Source: a virus. Taken from it: 40,824 bases of DNA. Numbering within the stretch: the first letter of the stretch is position 1; each line of letters starts with the position of its first letter. The stretch lies in IMG/VR virus record IMGVR_UViG_3300013114_000125, positions 1 to 40,824 of that record; one strand, given 5' to 3'. Both the position numbers and the translations under genes were made by a program. Under the pieces are notes generated by a model, which saw nothing but the letters and a program-made list of their open reading frames with translations, searched no databases and had not been told where the DNA came from. Positions 1 to 12,000 of the stretch are shown piece by piece.

Positions 1-3000
1 ACCTGTCCTTTCTTATGTAATATTTTAACTTGCGTTCCATCTGCTGGTGGAGAACTTAATATTATTCCAGCATTACAAGTATATTCATTAATGTCATCTC
101 CGGTAAACCCGCAAACAAACAGTTGGCTACCGTCATTGTTAAAACAGAAGCCTCTTGGGTTTGCTTCTTCAGTAAGTGTACTAAAAGACGTATTTTCGTA
201 AGATGCTGTTGAAATATCAAATGCTGTTATTAATGTATATTGAAATATTGTTGGAGCACCAGTTCCATTTAAAACATACATTTTAGTTCCAGTATTATTA
301 AATTGTACTGCTGATGGTTTTCCGGCTTGAGCACTGACACTGAAATTTTGAGAATATGTTGCTGTCGAAACATCAAAACCTGTACTTAATGTATATTCAT
401 TTATATCATCACCTGCCCAACCAGTAACAAACATCTTAGTTCCGTCATTATTAAATGCTAGACCATACGGTAGAAGTTCTTGAGACGCTACACTAAAACT
501 ATGTGTAAAGGAAGCCGTTGAAAGATTGAAGCTTGTACTTAATGCATATTCATCAACTTTATCTTGTCCTTGACCTAACACAAACAGTTTTGTTCCGTCT
601 GTATTAAATTCTATACTATTGGCCGCATCATCTCCTTGCGTAGCAGATACAACACCAATATCTAAAAGACGAACATAAGTTATTGTTGAAACGTCAAAGG
701 CCGTTGATGCTGAATATTCATAAACACTATCGTTTGCTCTACCTAACATAAACATTTTAGTTCCGTCATTGTTCCACTTAACATCTCTTACATCGTTATC
801 AGTAGAATTTAAAGAAGTTGAGGCTCTAACAAAAGTTGCTGATGAAATATTTGTAAATCCACCTATTGAATAGTTAATAGTTGAGCCGTCCTCGCTAGTC
901 AACAACAATCGTTGGCCACCAATGAATATGTCTAATTGACTAGCTGAGGTTAAGGCTTGTGTTGTCGTAAAACCGACTGTACTACCGTCACCTGTGTGGG
1001 TATCAGTATATACTGTGTCAGCATAAGGGATAGTTTGAATTCCAGAGGCGTCTACGACTTCCACTCCTGAACTATGCTCCTTAATTCCTGTTCCTAAAGT
1101 ACCTCTTCTTAATTGAGATAATGTATCTCCATTTTTAACAAAGTATTCTATTCTTTCTTTGTCAACAAAGATAACTCCTGGCGTTGTTCCAGTTACTTCA
1201 GGTAATTTTGTTCCATCTTTAACTTGAATAGTTGATGATTCTGGTGTGATATCATTTGCTATTTCAGTTGTACTTGTTTTTGAAATACGTTTATAGAATG
1301 TTCTATTCAACATATCTTTAAATATTCTAAATCCTGTTGCTCCAACAGCCGATCCTAATGCAAAATATAATACATCTAATCTATCAGATGCTGTTATTGT
1401 TTTGCCTACTACTGTAACTATATTTCCTGTTAATGTATAATCATGATCTTTTATTAATTGTGTTCCATTTAACCAAACAGTTGTATATCCAGCATTTAAT
1501 GGATCAAATCTTAATGCAAATATTCCAGTTGATCTTCCTTCTAAAACTTCTCTTCTTAGTTTTGTACCAAGTGCATTATTAAATGTTGTAACTGTTATAA
1601 CATCACTTGATGACAAACTGTAAGGACTTGTTATTCTACTTGGAATTAAAATTATATCATTTCCTTCATTGTAATAATGATTATCAACTAATGTTGATAT
1701 TGCAATTACATCTGTTACTGTTGGTGCTGTTACCATTGAAATTGTTTGTGCACCAATGTTAACTGTGTAATCAGTGTTTAATAATTTTTGTACTCCATTT
1801 ACAAATACTTGTACATCTGATTCAGCTGAAATTGTTTTTGACGGATCAACTGTTGAATCATCTTCTAAACCTGTTACTACACCGTAGTTGTATGTACTAC
1901 CGTCACCTAAATAATATGTATTGTCGGGACCTCTTAACATTTTTCCATTAACTTCAACTAGTGTTAATCCTGAATATGGACCAATTGCTCCTGGTGGATA
2001 TGTTAAAGTATGCCTAGTTGTTGATCCATCATATGTAATTGTACCTGACATAATTTGAGCATACGCTCTTGTTGCTGATGTTTGATTAAATCCTGCAACT
2101 TGAACATAAGCATTTGCCGCCGGAGCAGAATCAAATGTAACAATAATTGATTTTGCTAATGATGTTGTTGTGTATGCTGTTGTTGGTACACCATTAATTG
2201 TAATATAAATTTGTGAATTACTAGAATCTAAATTAAAGTTTTCTCTTGTTGATGTTGTGTATGCAACTGTACTACCATCTCCTGTGTACGTATCTAATAC
2301 TCTATAATTTTCTCCTGATATTGCAAACGTCCTAATTGAAATAATAGAATTATTTGCTGGTGCTGAACCAAATGTAACTGTTTTATTTGCTACATTAATT
2401 GTATAATCTGTTGTAATTTTTTTAGTTACTCCATCAACTGATACAATAACTGATGCTAATGTTCCTGGATACTCTCCTGTTGAAAACGCTGTTGTTGATC
2501 CGTTACCTGTATAATTTTTTGTTGTAATAAATGGCGCACCTGATTCTGGTGATGTATAAACTTTTATATCTACTGTATCAAACATTTGTCCAGGTACTGC
2601 TTCTTCTGGAGCATAACTTGTATCTGGTGAAACAAATTCATCTCCTTCTAATAAAATATCTGATGGTGATGTACCTAATGCTGAATTAAACAATCCACCT
2701 TTAACAATTGAATCTAATGTTCTATCATCAGTTGGTGTTAATACACCATCGTCATCAAATAGTATAAATTTAATCACAGCTCCGTCGGCTGGAGCAGAAC
2801 TTAATGTAAATGTTGTTGTTGACCCATCCCCTCTGAAAACATCTGTTGTTAATGTTCCTGCAACATATATTTGATAAACTTCAGTTGTTGCTGGTGCTGT
2901 TGTAAATGTAAATGCAACTGTACTACCATCTCCATAAAATGTTTTAATTTTTGATGTACCATAATGATCCCACGCATAATCATACCAACCCGATTTATCC

Positions 3001-6000
3001 CATCCTTGACCTTGTGTAAACAATAAGCCTGTAACCATTGTGCCACCATAATCTACTCCAGTCATTAATTGTGATAATTCATTTCCTGGCATTCCTGACG
3101 CTGGTGTATAAAACCCTTTTGTTCTATCCGCCGCACTTAATCCTGTTTCGTCTCCATATACTTTGTATACATTTCCATCGTTGTCATCAAAATCTGTTGT
3201 TGCAGTAAAAGCCGATGTTGCTTTATACAATTGATTTTTATATCTAATTAAATCTCCATATGCATAACTGGATAATGCTGTCCAATCTTGTACTCGTGAT
3301 GTAGATGATATTCTATCAAATTTAACTGTTGTACTAAAATCTCTTACAAGATCATTTCCTAAATTTGCATATGCTTTAGCTTGATCTGTAGGATTTGTAC
3401 CATCCACTAAACCACCTGAAATTATTACTGTTGGTGTTGATGTATAATTTGCTCCAATTCCGGTTACTGTAATTGCTGACACCGACCCATTCTTAACAAT
3501 TGCCGTGGCAGTTGCCGCAGTTGTGTCGGGTGTTGTATACATTTTATACGTTGCTGATTTTATTAATTGTGCATATGTTACATACGAAGTTGGTTGATAA
3601 AACGTGCCCGAATAACTGTCAAATGTAAATTGTCTTGACGTTCCTGTTCCACCATTTTGTGTATCAGCAATATTAGATTGTAATTCTGTTGTATAAAGTG
3701 GATAATAATATCCCAATGATCCTGCACTTGCACCTGATGCCGCTGTATCATAAATTTGGAACGGTCCTGTACTGCCTGTGGTTCCACCTAATATTGTTAC
3801 TGTTGGAACTGCTGTATATCCTGAACCTCCGTTAGTTACAGTAATTGAAGCAACGTGTTTTTTATAATATTCACTCCAAAATTTATGAGGATATTCAGTT
3901 TGTTTAGTAGCATCACCTAGTACATTTAAATTTCTTATTGTTCCGGTTGTTGCATCATAAAAAGGAGGATTATCAAAATCAGTATTAATTCCATCTTCAG
4001 TATCTGTACCTGTATAACCTAATTTGTATTCTCTCAATTTTGTATGGAAAGGTTTAACTTCATTTATATAAGATTCAATCCAAGCATCTGTTCCTGTTGT
4101 ATAAGTTTTTCGTTGATCTAAAGTTCTTACAGAATTTCTTGCATTAATAAAAGATGTTTTAAACATCCAATCTACATAAGTTTGTTCTGACAATACTCGT
4201 TTTAATCCAATAAAAAATAATGTATTGTATTCTACTGCTAATTCATTTATAAACAAATCATCTCTTAATGCTGTTAATATTTTTCTAGTTTCTATTGCAG
4301 GTTCTTGATCAAAGAAGTTATCATCAAAATTATCTGCATCTGCAAATCCTGTTGCATCTTGCGTATAATCATAAAGTTTTGTTGATAATCTAAGTGTACC
4401 ATTTTCTGTTGCAACATTTTCCCACCCAGTACTGGTTTTCATGAATATTTTCCAACCACCGGTATCTGCGGATGTAACTTTTACGTGTTTACCTGTTGCT
4501 AAAGTTAATGCGTCTAATTCATATTGATACGTTACTTGCTTATCTATTGATGTATTTTCATCATGAACCATAGTGCCTGTCGTTTTATACCAATCAATGT
4601 AAGACCAATAATTTTTTGTATTAAATGTTTGTACTTTGGTTCGTGACCATGTTGATCCATCCCATTTATATATTGACCAATAGCCATTTACTGTTTCGTC
4701 TGCTTCAACAAGATAATTTAAAGTACCACTTAAATCTCTTGTATCAATATATGTTAGTTCAGCATATGTGGCAACTTTAGCGTCCCATTCTAAACTTTCA
4801 GCTGTTGGTTCTGGATCTTCTGAATTTAAATTATCTAAATTTATTGTTCCCGAAAGTTCATTAACTTTTAAAATTGAATTAGCATAATCTATTATTTCTT
4901 TTAATGCATTAAATCTATTAACATACCAAGATTGTCGTGGTCTTATATTATTTCCATATTTTTCATTTACAGGTAAATTTATATCCGGTACAATATCTCC
5001 TATTAAATTTGAACCTATTAATGAATCCCACCAACGTGTTTCTATTTGTGTTCCTGGACGATAAAATTTATCTCCTTCACGTACTAATTTCCATATTGAA
5101 TGTGCTCCTCCTTCAAATGTATTTGTTCTTGTGTCAACATTTAAAATAACTTCATCATTTGAAAGATCTTGTTTTGCACCAAATACTAACATTTTGTTTA
5201 CATCAGTAATTGAATAATGTCTAATATCTGAATTTAAAGGATTCAAAATTATATTGCTTATATAAGAAGCAGTATTTTTTCTTACAACTACTGAATTTGT
5301 TGGCATTGATTGTTTATTTCTTACCCAATAATAATAATAATTTACAAAACCATCGAGTGCTGAATTATATATTTGTTTAACGGTGTAATGTGAATTGTCT
5401 GGATGTAACGGTATTCCTGATATACCTTGTGAGGATCCTGGTGTTGTTCCTGCTAAATCATTCCACTCATGTGGCAACATTGTTGATTCGGTCCATTCAT
5501 AAATGTCAATCGAAGATCCCGGAAATACTTTACCCCAGTTATTAATTTTAAATTCTTGATCTCCTTGTTCATACCATAACCATTTAACTTTAGATAAATC
5601 CCACCATATTTCTCCAATATGGTCTTCGGCCCATGCAACTTTTTCTTTAGGATTTGTACCAGCATTATATGACGCTGGATCCCAAGTAGTTTTAATATTA
5701 ATTTCTCTATCTGCTATTCCTAAAATTCTTCCTTTAACTGGATCATATAAATCAAAATAATTTAAAATTTGTTTACTATTTTTATTAAAATGAAAAACCT
5801 GTCCTAATTTATTAATGTCTATTAATGCAGTTTCTGATGAAATTTCTTTCCAAGCGTATGTGTCATTAGTTGTTAAGTCAAAACAAGTAACTGTTCCGTC
5901 ATTACTAACCATTGAACTTCCGTCTGCAGATGTGTTACCTTCATCTTCTGGTGCACCAACAAAAACTGTTTGATCAATAACACAAACACCTCTACCAAAA

Positions 6001-9000
6001 TCATCATTTGCTGATACACTTGTTGTAACTAATATATCATCTATTACAAATTTTGTATTATACATAGTAGCGGTATATGCCGCACCTGATCCTAAATTTT
6101 CATCAATAAATCTTGTATCTTGTAAATCAAATGTTGTTTCTCCCAAATCAAATTTTTGTTCTCTATGATTTGACATTTTTTCTGCACCAATTACTAATCT
6201 TGTTCCTGTATCGTTTATATCTACTGTACTACCAAATTTTGAATTAGTTTGTTCGTCTGGTGCTTTTATAGTTTGTTGCAAAGTATATGTGTTTGTAGAT
6301 CCGTCTGCATTCCATTTATAATAATAGATAGCACCTACATCTGCTTGGCTACTATCATCAAATCCTGGAGCACCAACTACTAAAACTGTGCCATCTTTAG
6401 TCATTGTTAATGACTCTCCAAATTGAGTATTCAACGAAGAACCGTCTGCTGTTGTACCTGTCAATGTTTGTGCAAGAGCAAATGAATGACTTGTACTATC
6501 ATCACTTGATTGTGATATTCTTGTATAAATTTCTACTTTTCCTGCCTGCCCTGGTGCTTTAGAACTAACAGCAAGTATATCACCATTATCATTTGCTTGT
6601 AGTCGATGACCAAATCTTTTATTCTCACCTGGGTCAGAAGATGTTATTGTTAAATTTTGTGTCCATGTATCATATGTTGATAAATCTTCTCCTATACCCC
6701 ATTCATACATATAAACTGCACCTGCATTTGTACCTACTCCTGGTGCTGAAACAAATAGATATTTTACTGGTGTGCTTCTTACTGAACTTGCTCCTGGTTC
6801 ACAAATTTTATGTGCCCAGCCAAAGTTTTGCGATGCCGCATCAGTTGGTGGTAATTTTGTAACTAATGGATCATATTTGAAGGTTGATGTATTCCATAAA
6901 AATATTTTAATTAAACCTGCATCTGAAAATCTTGTACTTCCGTCTGAACCAAGAGAATTGGCATAAGGTCCACCTGCTACAACAAAGTTTTCGTCGGTAC
7001 TCATTGATAATGAACTACCTAATCTACTTGTATTATCACTACCAGAAGTTGTTGTTACAGCTGATTGTGTTAAAAATGTTGTTCCTGCTGTACTTTCTCT
7101 TCTAAATAAAAAGTGTACTGTACCTTGGCCTTTTGTTGGCGATGATATAATAACTGATCGACCATCATTCCTTGCTACTATTTGATATCCAAAATCTTGT
7201 TCTGCTGTTGTGTCTGGTGAAAGCATTCTAATTTGCGTGTATGGATCTTGCTTTTCATAAACACGCCACAATCCAGATGCATCTGCATCTGCAAAAACTT
7301 TATCACCTTCTTTTGATATACTATCATTTAAATCATTATAAACATTATAAGATAACACATCATTAACATTGTCCATTGATGCTAATCTTACAGATATAAA
7401 TTTGTAAATATTACCATATGAATCTGCTGTTGACCCATCTTCTAATGGTGTGAAGGTTGAAATTTCAGAAATAGTGTCTGTATAATCTACAATCACAGTT
7501 TTATGAGTTGGTGCCGACTGAACAGTATAAACTCCATTTAATTCTACAGTTTTAGAATTTGTTATTGCAAAATAATCTGCCATTGTTGTTGAACTGCCTG
7601 CTACTAGATCATGTGAACTGGTAAATGTAATTTCTAATTGTGTATTACCATTAATTGGTTTTAATTGTGCAATTTTATATCCTGACAACGTTAAACGAAA
7701 TACGTCCCAATCGTTATTAGTTTTATTTGCTACCCAAATTAAATCATTTGAGCTAGTTAAGGTAAGATCCAACTCTAAAAGATCTTCTATGTTATATGCT
7801 GTACGTTGTACTTGATTTAATTGTGGATAACCTGCATTTGGAAGAACTTGTACTGTATCTCTATCTACCCCTTCTGTAGCATAACTATATCTTGAAAACG
7901 TTGTACTGGCTATATATTCAACTGGCTTACTATATAAATTATTTTTATCAACATAAACAGATCTAGCATACTGTTGTGTCTCATTTGACGTATCAAATAA
8001 TTCAATACTTTGTGAATTCGCTGTAAACTCGTCATCATCTAACACAATTTGAATACTTTCTTTTAAATCTGTGTTTCCAATTTTACCTGTACGAATCATC
8101 CATTCTGGATATAAATCTAAAGATATATTTTGTCCTTCGTATTTTGCTTTTAATAACTTATCAATAGCATTTTGCGTACCTTTTTCTTGAATATATCCTT
8201 GATAAAATTTATATTGTGAAATATCATTAACAAAAAGATTTTCTAAGTAATCTCTTGATTGGTATCCAATTAAATGTTGTGCCAATCCTTGCTGTGATTC
8301 ATCAAAATTATTTGATTCTAAACTATAAAAATCATTAAACCGTGAAATTTTATAATCAAAATTTGGAATTAATTGTAATTTAGGCTTTTCCGATTTTTGT
8401 ATCCAACTTTCATTAACAAAAGTCGTGCTTGAATTATGATTTATTTTTGCAACATAAAATTTTCCTTGATACTCTACTGTGTCACCAATTTTATAATCTG
8501 TATTTTTTAACCAATATGTTACCTGTGCCGCATCAAACATAAACCCTGGAGCATGATAATCACCAGTCCAGTTGCTTGTTTTCCATCCTACTAATTTTAA
8601 TCTTGCTTGACGATATCCAGTATATGGTTCATATATAATATCAGAGAACACTGTTGTATTATCAAACAATAATATATGTTCTTTTTGAACTGTGTTTAAT
8701 GCTATATTATAAAGTCCAATATCAGGATCTTTAATCGAAATTTCAAAATTCTTCCCTAACCTTTTAGTACTAACATTTACAATATCAATTTTTCTTCCAC
8801 CTGCATCTAACAAAGAATAATCTCCTGCTAGGTTTTTTAATTTTCCAACAATTGAATTCTCTGTGTTAAGCTGAAATCCGTTTGCTCCTGGAGATATTGT
8901 AATTGCTGAACCCGGTGCCCAAGGTTGCGTTGTCCAAAATAAAAATTCTTTAACTGACAATCTCCAATTTAATACTTCTTTTATTTCATTTGAAAATTTA

Positions 9001-12000
9001 TCATAAACAAAACCTTTAGATTCTAACCATTTTCCATATCCCATTAAAAAATCTACAACTTGTTGAATTGTATCAAATACATGACCATATGGAATAACTT
9101 GTGTTGTTGTTTGATAATTCTGATAAATTATTGCTTCTGCATCTGATACAATAACTTTTTGACCTGTTATGCTTTTTATAGGATAATAAAAATTAAAATA
9201 TGGTTTTGTAGTAGAATATCCTAATACTTTCCACCCACCTAATAATGTTGATCCATCAATTGATGTGTCTGTATTCTTTTCAATTAACACTCCTGAATAA
9301 TTAAAACTGTTTACAGGATTTGACGTTCTAAATAATATTTTATAGTTTTCATCTGGTATAAATTTAGAACCTGATGTTGATCCTGGTGAAACTGAATCAG
9401 TTAAAACTTTTATATTTTCTTTATCAGTAAAGCCACCTAACTTATAAGCTAATTGAATATCTAATTGTTTTAATTTATTATAAAAGAAAGTTAATGGATC
9501 TAGATTTTTAAATATTAAATAATTTACTACAAATGGTTGATATCCCGCTGTTGTATATCTTGTTACAACTCCTGTTTGAATATTTGTAGAAGTTTCTAAA
9601 TGATAGTTTGCTGTACTTAATTGTTGTATAATATTTGTATCTTTACTAATTAAATTATTTGAAATATTTTTAGTTAATCTACTATTATCAAAAAATAAAT
9701 TAAAAAATTTCGCTGGTTTAGTAAGAGCCAATGTTTTTATTACAGAAAAAGGATATGCACTTGATCTTCTCCAACTAGTTTCTGCTGGACCTTGGTCTCC
9801 AAACTTCCATGCTTGGTTTCTGTTTGGCACATCAAATGTATTAATTAATTTTGCGGCGATCGGATCTAATAAATTTCCTGACGTATCTACTGGAATATAT
9901 GATGCAATACTTGATTTACCATATCTACCTAAATGCCCTGCAACTGCGTCCCATAGTATTGTGTTACCTGATGTATATGGTGCCAAACCATATGTACTTT
10001 CCCAAGTACTAGGTTTTTCTGAATATCCTAATATCTCCCACGGTCTTATATGTGGACTATCTGTATCATAAAAATATTTGTATATGCCTCTCCAGTGGCC
10101 TGGCAATTTAGCATCGTTTATTCTATCTGTTGATGCTGAATAATTATATGTAAACGGTGATCCTTCAACAAACGTTGTATTATTAATATATTGCACACCA
10201 TTTCTGCCTGCCCATATATAAAAATCCGAACCCATTACATCATTTATTTCTGTTAATGTATATTCTGTTGACTTAAATGCTGACGGAACAACATCACCTA
10301 TATCTAATAATGTAGAATCATATTGTGTTTTAATATTATTATAAATTCTTTTTTCAAGTTCTAATATTAAATTGTCTCTTTCGTCTCCGTATGCTTTAAT
10401 AAATGAACCGTCGTGTTTTCTAATCATAGTTTGACTTATAAGATAAGTGTCGTCTGTAAATAATTCGGGTTTAAATTTTGGATACAATCCTAATTTAGTT
10501 GGTGTTGGAGGAATAAAACTTCCAGTTGTATCACTGTAATCTCTAATTTTAATAATATCTCCTGCAACAAGTGTAGATATGATATTAATACTATCATCGG
10601 TTGTACTAACAGTATATTCTGTACCTAAAATCAACTGTACATCATTTTTATAAACATATACCGCTCTATTATTTGTTTCAGTCATTGTATGCACTGAATC
10701 AATTGCATATTCAGTTTCAGATGCATCTTGTACAGTATAAGTTCTTAATGAATAATTTTCTCCTACTCCAATCATATCTTCATAAAAGAAAGGAAATGTT
10801 GACCCACGTCCTTGATTTATTGCTATAATGATTTCATCAACTCTATCCGCGGCAATCCCTTCATATGCTGTACCAAGTCCATATGTTAAAAATGAATTAT
10901 AAAATTTTTCATACTCTTGATTACAATAATCTATTGCAATTAATACATTTGCTTCTTGGTCTATTAATCCAAATACAGCAGGTAATAATGTTCCTTCGTG
11001 CTGAACTATTAATCCTCCATTCAACGTTGCATCAGGATTATCTCTGAGCGATGAAGAACCTGGTATACTTCCTGTTATATCTGTATTCTTATCAAAAATA
11101 TCTTTTACGTGTCCAAGTATCTGTCCATATGTAAATGTACCTTTTTGTATATTCAATGGATTAACAGATAAATTTTCTGGTATTTGGTATATACCTTTAT
11201 TTGAAACTTTTTTAGTTGCTGAATATCCTACTAATTTAATTTGATCATCTACTTTTAATTCTTTTACAAATTGAATATATTTGTTTACTGTTCCATTAAC
11301 TATTGTATAATCTGTTGTTAAATTTTTTCTTATACCATTTACAGTTACTGAAATTTCTAAATCAGTAAGAGAAATAGAATTTTTATAAAAATCAATTTGA
11401 AACAATTGTTTTTCTGTTTTGTCTACTATAAATGTTCTAACTACTCGTTGTTTACTTTCGTTGGTTCTTTTTACCCAAGCACTTTTTGAATTATGTGTTG
11501 TTAGACTAGTAGTATAATGCAAATGACCTTCAGAAAGATTTTTAGTTATAATATTATTATCCGTTCTATATGTAAATGTTCCTGCTGTATGATCTGATTC
11601 AAAAACTATATCACCAATATTATTAATTGTATTATATTTTACTTTTATACCTAATACTGTATCTGTAGTTGCTGTTGTTGACGTTTTATAAGCAAAAACA
11701 TTTGCTCCACTAAAAGTCGAATTTGGATACGTTGTTGTATCATCAAATGATATATGATCATTATCCCACATACCAAACAGCGGTGCTTGATTTACTTTAA
11801 TTTTTGTCTGCCCTGTTTTCCAAGTAGTTGTTGACTTATCATAATAATAAGTTTTACCTTGGTTTGCTGTTCCAAATTCAATAAAAATTGATTCGTTATC
11901 TGCAGGTACGGCATCTGTAGCTTCGGTAAGATTAATTACTGACGTTGAGTCTCCGGCTTGTACAAAATTAATTACGTAAATTTTATTTTTTACAAGTGTA

